The position numbers and the translations under genes were made by a program. A model generated the notes under the pieces. It was given only the letters and a program-made list of their open reading frames with translations, ran no database searches and was not told the origin of the DNA. This document shows, one piece after another, positions 7,889 to 15,178 of a stretch of 64,000 bases of DNA. Origin of the DNA: Candidatus Solibacter usitatus (lineage in GTDB: Bacteria > Acidobacteriota > Terriglobia > Bryobacterales > Bryobacteraceae); assembly GCA_016213245.1 (NCBI GenBank), contig JACRBC010000068.1, positions 1 through 64,000 on the forward strand. The letters run 5' to 3'. Numbering within the stretch: position 1 is the stretch's first letter; every line of letters starts with the position of its first letter.

Positions 7889-9800
7889 GAACGTCATGCG
7901 TCCGCTAGTTGCTCTATTCGTCTCCGCGCTGTTGATGTCCCCCGCCGGGCTGGCCCAGGGGGTCACCCAGGACCGCTATGCCGTACCGCAGCCTCCCGGC
8001 AATCTGCTGCTGCGCCACTACCGCCAGGCGGAGGTGGCGCCGGTCAATCTGCAAAACTCCAATCGTCTGGATTCGCTGCTGCGCGGCGGCAAGATCTACC
8101 TGTCGCTGGAGGATTGCATAGCCATCGCGCTGGAGAACAACCTGGACATCGAGTTGTCGCGCTACACGCCGCAACTGGCGCAGGTGGACCTGATGCGCGC
8201 CCAGTCCGGCGGCCTGCTGCGCGGCGTGCCGACGGCCGTGCGGGCGTCGGCCAACAGCGTGCAGTCGCAGGTGACCGGGGGCGCGACGGGCGGAGCCGGC
8301 GGCGGAGCGTCGGCGGTGCAGGGCGGCGCGGGCGGCGACAGCGGGGGCGTGGGCGGCGCGGTGATCACCCAGACCGGCGTGGCGATTCCAACCCTCGACG
8401 GGACCTTTTTCAGCAGCGCAACCATGGGCCACCGCTCCTCGCCGCAATCCAACACCATCACCACGGGCACGACCGCGCTGGCCTTCGACAGCCGGCAGTT
8501 GAACCTGGGCTACCAGCAGAACTTCCTCACCGGGACGAGCTTCACCTACGTGTGGAACAACTCGTACTTCTCGTCCAACAACCGCAATTCGCAGATCAAC
8601 CCCGGCTGGAATCCGAACATGCAGTTGCAGATCTCGCAGAAGCTGCTGCAGGGCTTCGGGCTGGCGGTGAACAACCGCAACATCCGGGTGGCGAAGAACA
8701 ACATCAGGGTGGGCGACCTGACCTTCAAACAGCAGGTGATGACGACCGTGGCCGGCGTGGTGAACCTCTACTGGGACCTGGTGAGCTTCAACGAGGACCT
8801 CAAAGTGAAGCGCAAGGCGCTGGAGGTGGCCGAGAAGTTTTACAGCGACAACAAGAAGCAGGTGGAGATCGGGACGCTGGCGCCGATTGAGATCGTGCGC
8901 GCCGAGGCGCGCGTGGCGCAGGCGCAGCAGGATCTGACCAACTCCGAGACCGCGCTGCTGCAACAGGAGACGATCATCAAGAACGCGCTCAGCCGGACCG
9001 GCGTCTCCAGCCCGTCACTGGCCGAAGCGCGGGTGGCGCCGACCGACACGCTGGCGCAACCGGGCAACGATCAACTGGACAAGCTGAAGGACGCCATCGA
9101 GCTGGCGCTCCAATCGCGGCCCGACCTGGAGCAGACGCGCATCAACCTGGAGAGCAACCGGATCGCGGTGAGCGGCTCCAAGAGCCAGTTGCTCCCGTCG
9201 CTGGACGTGCAGGCGTCGTTCCAGAACAACTCGCTTGCAGGGAGCGTGAACTCGCTGCTGCCGCCGGGAGCGGCATCGGCGGACGCCTTTTTCCTGGGCG
9301 GCTACGGCACCGCGCTGTCGCAGATCTTCCGGCGCAACTTCCCGGACTACTCCATCGGCTTCAACCTGAGCATTCCCGTCCGCAACCGGACGGCGCAGGC
9401 CGACTACGTGAGGGACCAGATCTCCATCCGGCAGGCGGAGTTGAACCAGCAGCGGCAGATCAACGACATCCGTGTGAACGTGCAGAACGCGCTGATCGCC
9501 GTGATTCAGGCCAAGGCGCGGTATGAGTCGGCGGTGAAGGAGCGGCGCTTGCAGGTGCAGACGCTCGACGCCGAGAACAAGAAGTACGCCCTCGGCGCCT
9601 CCACGGCGTTCCAGGTGGTCTCCACGCAGCGCGACCTGGCGCAGGCGCAGTCGGGCGAGGTCTCGGCTCTGGCCAACTACAGCCGCGCGCGGGTGCAACT
9701 GGACCTGCAGACCGCCCAGATCCTGACCAAGTACAAGGTGGAGATCGCCGAGGCCAAGGCGGGCAAGAGCTCGCGGCCCATCCAAGCTCAGCCGAACTGA
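7887..9800 (+). CDS. TolC-family outer-membrane efflux protein
   Basis: A 637-residue protein with a signal peptide (residues 1-25, ending GLAQG). Two outer-membrane efflux (OEP) repeats follow: LEDCIAIALENNLDIELSRY near residue 75 and long helical segments with QQDLTNSETALLQQE and the C-terminal copy ISIRQAELNQQRQIN. A Gly/Ala-rich insertion lies at roughly residues 130-155. AGGAGG lies 16 bases upstream of the first ATG, rather far; ATG at 7896 is an alternative. No membrane-fusion or pump gene is adjacent, so its partner is elsewhere. Export substrate unknown. Confidence 0.88.
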   Translation: MNVMRPLVALFVSALLMSPAGLAQGVTQDRYAVPQPPGNLLLRHYRQAEVAPVNLQNSNRLDSLLRGGKIYLSLEDCIAIALENNLDIELSRYTPQLAQVDLMRAQSGGLLRGVPTAVRASANSVQSQVTGGATGGAGGGASAVQGGAGGDSGGVGGAVITQTGVAIPTLDGTFFSSATMGHRSSPQSNTITTGTTALAFDSRQLNLGYQQNFLTGTSFTYVWNNSYFSSNNRNSQINPGWNPNMQLQISQKLLQGFGLAVNNRNIRVAKNNIRVGDLTFKQQVMTTVAGVVNLYWDLVSFNEDLKVKRKALEVAEKFYSDNKKQVEIGTLAPIEIVRAEARVAQAQQDLTNSETALLQQETIIKNALSRTGVSSPSLAEARVAPTDTLAQPGNDQLDKLKDAIELALQSRPDLEQTRINLESNRIAVSGSKSQLLPSLDVQASFQNNSLAGSVNSLLPPGAASADAFFLGGYGTALSQIFRRNFPDYSIGFNLSIPVRNRTAQADYVRDQISIRQAELNQQRQINDIRVNVQNALIAVIQAKARYESAVKERRLQVQTLDAENKKYALGASTAFQVVSTQRDLAQAQSGEVSALANYSRARVQLDLQTAQILTKYKVEIAEAKAGKSSRPIQAQPN

Positions 9801-9817
9801 AGCTTGTACCAGGTCGT

Positions 9818-9850
9818 GTTCCGAAACGGAACCGGGTACCGAAACGGGAC
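9818..9850. promoter_or_regulatory. Two tandem palindromes, likely enhancer-binding-protein sites
   Basis: GTTCCGAAACGGAAC at 9818-9832 is a perfect palindrome with a 3-nt spacer. A near copy, GTACCGAAACGGGAC, lies at 9836-9850, with centres 18 bp apart. They sit about 50-75 bp upstream of the sigma-54 promoter GG, the usual place for upstream activator sites of NtrC-type regulators. Confidence 0.65.
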
Positions 9851-9891
9851 GGGTCCGTGCGCATAAGTGCCGTCGAATCAACGAAGTTTGT

Positions 9892-9908
9892 TTGGCGCGG
9901 CTCTTGCA
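9892..9908 (+). promoter_or_regulatory. Sigma-54 (-24/-12) promoter
   Basis: TTGGCGCG, four bases, then TTGCA matches the RpoN consensus with one change, and the invariant GG (9894-9895) and GC (9906-9907) are separated by exactly 10 bases. Predicted transcription start is about 9919-9920. It reads toward the candidate RNA and the 55-aa ORF. Confidence 0.75.
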
Positions 9909-9919
9909 TTAGAGTTGGC

Positions 9920-10050
9920 ATGATTCGACAGGGCGGACTCAGGAAGCGTGGCTCGAAACCCTCTTCATTACTCCACTCCCTCTCTCCTTCAACGGACCCT
10001 GTCAACAACCTGCTGATTAGTCCCGCACGGGACGCTTCCTGAGTCCATTT
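9920..10050 (+). ncRNA. Candidate sigma-54-driven structured small RNA
   Basis: A perfect 15-bp inverted repeat joins 9935-9949 and 10032-10046, and the 3' arm is followed by ATTTT. The predicted transcript would therefore close end to end and terminate. A second hairpin (gtccc/gggac, 10020-10033) abuts the 3' arm. The 80-nt interior is pyrimidine-rich with several CTCC/CCCTC segments that could pair with Shine-Dalgarno sequences. A 40-codon frame starting at ATG 9920 also spans it and ends in the 3' arm, so a leaderless micro-ORF is an alternative. No known RNA family was recognised. Confidence 0.5.
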
Positions 10051-10054
10051 TCGA

Positions 10055-10078
10055 ATGCTAAAGGCAATGCTAAAGGCA
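10055..10078 (+). repeat. 12-bp tandem duplication
   Basis: ATGCTAAAGGCA occurs twice in direct succession between the candidate small RNA and the 55-aa ORF. It looks like simple slippage; no function is evident. Confidence 0.6.
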
Positions 10079-10109
10079 AAGAGAGATCCTGCCGATGGAG
10101 GGTTATCTG

Positions 10110-10277
10110 ATGCAAGACGAGCACAAAGAACTGGCTGAGATCATGCGCTTCCAGCAGAGCCTGCTGCGGCTGGTGACGCGTGGAGCTGCGGAACAGGCCA
10201 AGAGCACAGCTCCCGCCTCAGAACAGACCAAACAACTGGAAGTCTGGGTGCGGAAAGTGCATCCGAAAGCCAACTGA
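10110..10277 (+). CDS. Small hydrophilic protein of unknown function
   Basis: A 55-residue protein. I start it at the ATG at 10110 because GGAGGG lies 7 bases upstream; an ATG at 10095 lies on the far side of that site. The sequence is charged and probably helical (DEHKELAEIMRFQQSLLRLV), then a flexible Ala/Ser/Thr linker and a basic end (WVRKVHPKAN). It is the first clear ORF downstream of the sigma-54 promoter and candidate RNA, so it may share that regulation. Family not recognised; the good ribosome-binding site is the main support. Confidence 0.5.
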   Translation: MQDEHKELAEIMRFQQSLLRLVTRGAAEQAKSTAPASEQTKQLEVWVRKVHPKAN

Positions 10278-10443
10278 GCCCGCTTCGCCCGCCTGCCTGT
10301 ATCTTCCCGGATTAGTGAACCTTAAACTCCACCGAATCTTTGGCATAGGCTCCCCTTGCCGAATCAGGTACAATTTGACTGATTCATAGAAGTGGAAGCG
10401 CATTCAAGAAGCGCCGGCCACTGGCAAGGAGAGGGTCCTCACC

Positions 10444-11079
10444 GTGAGTCAAAGGAAAGATCCGGCAAGCAGGGACAAACAACAAGGCAGCGGCTTTTCG
10501 CGCCGCGGCTTCATGCAAGGCATAGGGGTAACCGGCGCCGTGGCGCCCGCTCTGGCCGGGGCCGAGGAACAGGCGCAGAGCGTTCCAGGCGTGGTCGGGC
10601 CGGGCGCGGTGGCGATCACGCTGACGATCAACGGCAAGGCGATGAAGGCCAGCGTGGAGCCGCGCGAGACGCTGCTCGACGTACTGCGCAATCACCTGGA
10701 CATCACCGGCGCCAAGCGGGTGTGCGACCGCGGCAACTGCGGATCGTGCTCGGTGCTGCTCAACGGCAAGGTGGTCTACGCCTGCTCGATTCTGGCGCTG
10801 GACGCGCAGGGCAAGCAGATCACCACCATCGAGGGCTTCGCGATGACGGGCGGCAAGCCGCACGCCGTGGTGCAGGCCTTTGTGGACAACGACGCCCAAC
10901 AGTGCGGGTATTGCACGCCGGGATTCGTGGTGGCGGCCAAGGCGTTCCTGGACCGGAATCCGAAGCCGACCTACGAGCAGGTGAAGGACGGACTGGGCGG
11001 CAATCTGTGCCGCTGCGGGACGTACGTGGGAATCAGAAAGGCCGTTTTGCAGGCCGCCCAGGGAGGCTCCAATGGCTGA
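10444..11079 (+). CDS. 2Fe-2S subunit of a xanthine-dehydrogenase-family molybdoenzyme
   Basis: A 211-residue protein with GTG start and GGAGAG upstream. Residues ~17-40 form a twin-arginine signal (SRRGFMQG). The plant-type 2Fe-2S site has cysteines at 94, 99, 102 and 114, and the helical second cluster has cysteines at 154, 157, 189 and 191 (QCGYC, LCRCG). It passes electrons from the molybdenum site toward FAD. It overlaps the large-subunit gene by 8 bases. The signal suggests the whole heterotrimer is folded in the cytoplasm and exported with this subunit. A TACAAT -10-like box at 10369-10374 lies upstream. Confidence 0.93.
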   Translation: MSQRKDPASRDKQQGSGFSRRGFMQGIGVTGAVAPALAGAEEQAQSVPGVVGPGAVAITLTINGKAMKASVEPRETLLDVLRNHLDITGAKRVCDRGNCGSCSVLLNGKVVYACSILALDAQGKQITTIEGFAMTGGKPHAVVQAFVDNDAQQCGYCTPGFVVAAKAFLDRNPKPTYEQVKDGLGGNLCRCGTYVGIRKAVLQAAQGGSNG

Positions 11080-13216
11080 GTACAAATGGCCTGAGATGTC
11101 CAAGCGGAAGGTGATGGGGACGTCGCCGAAGCGGCTGGACGGCGTGGAGAAGGCCAGCGGCAGGGCGAAGTACAGCTCGGACCTGAACAAGCCGGGGATG
11201 CTGCACGCGGTGCTGCTGGTGTCGCCGCACGCGCACGCCAAGGTGCGGTCGATCGACACGGGCGCGGCCGAGAAGCACCCGGGCGTGGCCGGAGTGCGCG
11301 TGATCGCGCCGGCGGGCACCGAGATCCAATGGGCGGGCTGGGAAGTGGCCGTAGTGGCAGCGGCGACCGAACTGGCGGCGCGCGACGCGGTGGGGAAGAT
11401 CAAGGTCGAATACGACCTGCTGGAGCACATCGTCCGGGAGAGCGACCTCAAGAAGGTGAAAACGCGGGTCAAGCCGGCGGGCGAGCAGATTGAGGGCGAT
11501 CCGGAGAAGGCGGCCAAGGAAGCCGACGTGGTGATGGAGGGCTTCTACGGGATACCGACGCTGACCCACTGCTGCCTGGAGTCGCACGGTCAAGTGGTGG
11601 CCTGGACGCCGGACAACAAGGTGGAGTTCAGTCCATCGACGCAATCGGTGACCAGCATCCGCGCCGACATCGCCCGGGCGCTGAGCGTGCCGGCGGCCAA
11701 CGTGCATGTGCACCAGGACCACATCGGCGGGGGCTTCGGATCGAAGTTCCAGCCGGACCGCTGGGGCGTGGAGAGCGCGCAGTTGTCCAAGCTGGCCGGC
11801 GGCAAGCCGGTGAAGCTGTTCCTGGAGCGTTCGTCCGAACTGGTCATTGCGGGCTGCCGGCCATCCGCCTTTGCAAAGGTGAAGGTGGCGGCGAAGAAGG
11901 ACGGATCGCTGACCTTGTGGGAGAGCGAGAGCTGGGCCTCGGGCGGCGTGGGCGGAGGCGGATCGCCGCCGATTCCCTACGTCTTCACCAAGGTCCCGAA
12001 CCGGCGGCAGCAGCACTCGGCGGTGAGCCTGAACACGGCGCCGATCCGGGCGTGGCGGGCGCCGAACCATCAGCAGGCCGCCTATCTGACCTGCGCGCCG
12101 CTGGAGGACCTGGCGGCGAAACTTAGAATGGATCCGCTGGAGTTCTTCATCAAGAACGCCAACCTGACGCCGCGGCAGGAGACCTACGAGCGGCAATTGC
12201 GCAAAGCGGGCGAGCTCGCCGAGTGGAAGAAGCTGTGGCATCCGCGCGGCGACGCGGGCCAGGGCGCGATCAAGCGCGGCCTGGGCATCGGCGTAAACAC
12301 GTGGGGCGGCGCGGGCCACGATTCCACCTGCCGCTGCACTATTCACCCGGACGGAGCGGTGGAGGTGGAGTTGGGCTCGCAGGACCTGGGCACGGGCACG
12401 CGGACCATCATCGCGCAGGTTCTGGCCGAAAGCCTGGGGCTGAAGCTGAACGATGTGCGGGTAAAGATCGGCGACACCAACTACCCGCCGTCGGGCACCT
12501 CGGGCGGCTCGACGACGGTCGGCGGCGTGAGCTCGTCGACGCGCAAAGCGGCGCTCAACGCGCTGGACAAGCTGTTTGCCGAGGTGGCCGGAGCGCTGGG
12601 CGCGCCGGCGGACCAACTGGAGGCCGTCGACGGCAAGATCCAGGTGAAGGGCAACGCGGCCAAGAGCCTGACGTGGAAGGCGGCCTGCCAGAAGCTGGGC
12701 GTGAAGACCATCTCGGAGACGGGCGCCAACGTGCCGGCGCAGGCGGCCAAGGAGGGCTTGAACACGGGCGGCGTCGGCGGCGTGCAGATCGCCGACGTCA
12801 GCGTCGACGTGGAGACGGGCGTCGTCAAGATGAACCGCCTGGTGGCCGTGCAGGACTGCGGCCACATCATCAACCCGAAGACGGCGGAGAGCCAGGTGAT
12901 GGGGGCCTGCATCATGTCGATCTGCGGGGCGCTGATGGAAGAGCGCATTGTGGACGAGGTGACGGGGCGCGTGCTGAACTCCGATTTCGACACCTACAAG
13001 CTGGCCGGCATCAAGGACATCGGGGAGATCCTGGTGCACCTGGAGATCGACGAGCTGAACTACAAGCGCGGGGTGATCGGGCTGGGCGAGCCGCCGGCCG
13101 TGGGCGGCGCGGCGGCGATCTCGAACGCCGTGGCCAACGCCATCGGCGTGCGGGTGCCGGTGGCGCCGATGACGCCGATGAACGTGCTGAACGCGCTGAA
13201 CGGGAGGAAAAGCTGA
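11072..13216 (+). CDS. Molybdopterin-binding large subunit, xanthine dehydrogenase family
   Basis: A 714-residue catalytic subunit. The N-terminal a/b-hammerhead domain (about residues 20-125) is followed by molybdopterin-binding domains. Signature segments are GGGFGSKF, RAWRAPNHQQ, GSQDLGTGTRT and, near the C-terminus, GLGEPPAVGGAAAI, whose glutamate is the expected active-site base. The family hydroxylates aldehydes, purines or other N-heterocycles; this sequence does not tell which. It has no signal of its own, fitting co-export with the Fe-S subunit. The stop TGA overlaps the next ATG by one base, indicating translational coupling. Confidence 0.93.
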   Translation: MAEYKWPEMSKRKVMGTSPKRLDGVEKASGRAKYSSDLNKPGMLHAVLLVSPHAHAKVRSIDTGAAEKHPGVAGVRVIAPAGTEIQWAGWEVAVVAAATELAARDAVGKIKVEYDLLEHIVRESDLKKVKTRVKPAGEQIEGDPEKAAKEADVVMEGFYGIPTLTHCCLESHGQVVAWTPDNKVEFSPSTQSVTSIRADIARALSVPAANVHVHQDHIGGGFGSKFQPDRWGVESAQLSKLAGGKPVKLFLERSSELVIAGCRPSAFAKVKVAAKKDGSLTLWESESWASGGVGGGGSPPIPYVFTKVPNRRQQHSAVSLNTAPIRAWRAPNHQQAAYLTCAPLEDLAAKLRMDPLEFFIKNANLTPRQETYERQLRKAGELAEWKKLWHPRGDAGQGAIKRGLGIGVNTWGGAGHDSTCRCTIHPDGAVEVELGSQDLGTGTRTIIAQVLAESLGLKLNDVRVKIGDTNYPPSGTSGGSTTVGGVSSSTRKAALNALDKLFAEVAGALGAPADQLEAVDGKIQVKGNAAKSLTWKAACQKLGVKTISETGANVPAQAAKEGLNTGGVGGVQIADVSVDVETGVVKMNRLVAVQDCGHIINPKTAESQVMGACIMSICGALMEERIVDEVTGRVLNSDFDTYKLAGIKDIGEILVHLEIDELNYKRGVIGLGEPPAVGGAAAISNAVANAIGVRVPVAPMTPMNVLNALNGRKS

Positions 13217-14193
13217 TGCAACCCTTCGAATACGCAAGCCCCAAGACGTTGAAGGAGGCGCTGGCGCTGCTGGGCGCAAGCTGGGCCGACGCCGCCGTAC
13301 TGGCTGGAGGCACCGACCTGCTGGGCCTGATGAAGGACGGCGTGGCGGCTCCGAAGCGGGTGGTCAACATCAAGGAGATCGCCGAGCTGAAGGGCATCGC
13401 CGCAACGCCCAAGGGCCTCAGGATCGGGGCTCTGGCGACAGTGGACGAGATGCTGACCAGCCCCGCGCTGCGAGCCTTCCCGGCGCTGACCGAGGCGGCG
13501 CGCGGCGTCTCGAGCGCGCAGATCCGCAACATGGGCACGCTCGGCGGCGACCTGTGCCAGCGGCCGAGGTGCTGGTACTTCCGCGCGGGCTTCGGGCTGA
13601 TCCCCACACACGCGGGCAAGAACCTGGTGACCGAGGGCGACAGCCGCTACCACGCGATTCTGGGCGGCGGTCCGGCGCAGTTTGTCTCGGCGTCCAGCTT
13701 CGGTCCGGCGCTGGTGGCGCTGAACGCCAAGGTGCTGGTGGCCTCCTCGGCCGGCACGCGGGAAGTGGAGGCGGCGAAGTTCTTCGTCGCGCCGCTGAAC
13801 AACGACGCGCGGGAGACGGCGCTGCTGCCGAACGAGATCGTCACCGGCGTGTTGATTCCCACCGCTAGCGGCGTGAAGAACGCGACCTATGAGGTACGGC
13901 AGAAGGACGCGCTGGACTGGCCGCTGGCCACCGCCAGCGTGGCGTTGACCATGAAGGGCTCGACGGTGGCCAGCGCGAAGATCGTGCTGGGCCACGTGGG
14001 TCCGACACCGTACACGGCCGAGGCGGCGGCGCAGTCGCTGGCCGGCAAGGCCATTACGGCCGAGACAGCCGCAGCGGCCGGGAAGGCGGCGGTGGGGCCG
14101 GCGAAGCCCCTGAAGGACAACGCCTACAAGGTGCAGATCGCTGCAGTAGCGGTGAAGCGCGCGCTGCTGGCGGCGGCGGGCGTGAAGAGCTAA
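13216..14193 (+). CDS. FAD-binding subunit, xanthine dehydrogenase family
   Basis: A 325-residue protein of the CO dehydrogenase/xanthine dehydrogenase medium-subunit type. The flavin-binding loop VLAGGTDLLGLMKDG is near residues 32-46 and IRNMGTLGGDLCQRPRC near 98-114, then the CO_deh_flav_C domain. The cysteine-bearing insertion CQRPRCWYFR after the second FAD loop is reminiscent of 4-hydroxybenzoyl-CoA reductase-type and YagS-type subunits. It takes electrons from the 2Fe-2S subunit. AGGAAAAG precedes the ATG. Gene order here is Fe-S, molybdenum, FAD. Confidence 0.92.
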   Translation: MQPFEYASPKTLKEALALLGASWADAAVLAGGTDLLGLMKDGVAAPKRVVNIKEIAELKGIAATPKGLRIGALATVDEMLTSPALRAFPALTEAARGVSSAQIRNMGTLGGDLCQRPRCWYFRAGFGLIPTHAGKNLVTEGDSRYHAILGGGPAQFVSASSFGPALVALNAKVLVASSAGTREVEAAKFFVAPLNNDARETALLPNEIVTGVLIPTASGVKNATYEVRQKDALDWPLATASVALTMKGSTVASAKIVLGHVGPTPYTAEAAAQSLAGKAITAETAAAAGKAAVGPAKPLKDNAYKVQIAAVAVKRALLAAAGVKS

Positions 14194-14211
14194 GGAGCGA
14201 AGGAGGCGCTG

Positions 14212-14442
14212 ATGGCGATCAACAACGGTGAACGCGCCGGGCTGACGCGGATCGGCGACGATCGCTGCGAGAACCTGCGCTGGAAGGGCCTGTATGTCGA
14301 AGCCGAGTGGGACCCCACGGTCCCGCACGGCAACGACCGGGCCTTCTGGTGCGACAAGACGCAGATCTGCATCGGGCCGGACAACGTGGTGGTGGACGAG
14401 TACGAGTGCAACGAGACGCGGAGCTGCTACCGGGAGCTGTAG
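14212..14442 (+). CDS. Small protein at the end of the molybdoenzyme operon
   Basis: A 76-residue protein with a strong AGGAGG 6 bases before the ATG, 18 bases after the FAD-subunit gene. Five cysteines and several tryptophans are present (CENLRWKG, FWCDKTQIC, YECNETRSCY). The sequence is acidic with no membrane segment or signal peptide. It is not a recognised maturation factor, but its position and ribosome-binding site argue it is real and co-expressed. A metal- or cofactor-binding accessory role is only a guess. Confidence 0.6.
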   Translation: MAINNGERAGLTRIGDDRCENLRWKGLYVEAEWDPTVPHGNDRAFWCDKTQICIGPDNVVVDEYECNETRSCYREL

Positions 14443-14471
14443 GCTCCTGAGGCGCACGAGGCTACACTGGA

Positions 14472-14702
14472 ATGATGCCGGATTCGAAGAGTGGGAAGCG
14501 GCAGGTCGCTCTGCTTTACAAAGGCCGTCTTCAGGACGCCAGTCGTGCGGTGGATATCGGATTCTGGCAATCCCAGGGGTCGAAGGCGATCTTGGATGCC
14601 GCCTGGGAACTCGTCGAGGACGCTTGGCGTTGGAAGAACCTGGACCTGAATGAACTCCGACTTCAGAGAACTGTTGTCCATATTCAACACGGCAGGAGTT
14701 AG
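14472..14702 (+). CDS. Small partner protein of the nucleotidyltransferase
   Basis: A 76-residue helical protein with the segment YKGRLQDASRAVDIGFWQSQG and a basic C-terminus. Its last 53 bases overlap the start of the nucleotidyltransferase gene in another frame. I remember similar small proteins encoded directly upstream of such nucleotidyltransferases, which fits a toxin-antitoxin-like pair, but the family name is not known to me. Confidence 0.5.
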   Translation: MMPDSKSGKRQVALLYKGRLQDASRAVDIGFWQSQGSKAILDAAWELVEDAWRWKNLDLNELRLQRTVVHIQHGRS

Positions 14703-15093
14703 ATACCTGATCGTGGGCGGCCACGCGGTGATGCTTTACACCCAGCCGAGGTACACGAAGGACTATGACCTTTGGGTGGACCCGTCGCCCGAAAACGCGA
14801 GAGCCGTGTTTCAAGCTCTTGCAGAGTTCGGCGCACCGCTGGGCGAGACGTCGCCGGAAGAGTTCGCGGTGCCTGACCTGGTCTTCATGATGGGCGTCGC
14901 TCCGGCGAAGATTGACGTGATGACTTCGATCAGCGGCGTGCAGTTCGCAGAAGCGTGGGAACGACGCCAACGGGTGGCGTGCAACGACATTGAGGCGTGG
15001 TTCATCCACCGGGAGGACCTCATCCGCAACAAACGTGCGGCCGGGCGGCCGCAGGATCTGGTGGACGCCGACCTGCTGGAGGGCAAGGGTTGA
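14650..15093 (+). CDS. Nucleotidyltransferase, MNT/AbiEii-like (DUF6036-type)
   Basis: A 147-residue protein with the minimal nucleotidyltransferase signature LIVGGHAVMLY, then RYTKDYDLWV, in which the GG and the D-x-D pair bind NTP and metal. Similar single-domain enzymes act as type IV toxins (AbiEii) or as the MNT antitoxin of HEPN/MNT pairs. The C-terminal half (WFIHREDLIRNKRAAGRPQDLVD) is the K-K/R-rich segment seen in that family. It overlaps the 76-aa partner gene. Activity could be toxic or protective; the sequence does not decide. Confidence 0.75.
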   Translation: MNSDFRELLSIFNTAGVRYLIVGGHAVMLYTQPRYTKDYDLWVDPSPENARAVFQALAEFGAPLGETSPEEFAVPDLVFMMGVAPAKIDVMTSISGVQFAEAWERRQRVACNDIEAWFIHREDLIRNKRAAGRPQDLVDADLLEGKG

Positions 15094-15178
15094 GCCTGGG
15101 CCTGCCGGGCAGTCATTCCGCTGACAACCCCGAATGATAAACTGGCGTTCGAATCAGGGCCGCCTGAGGAGGACGCAT

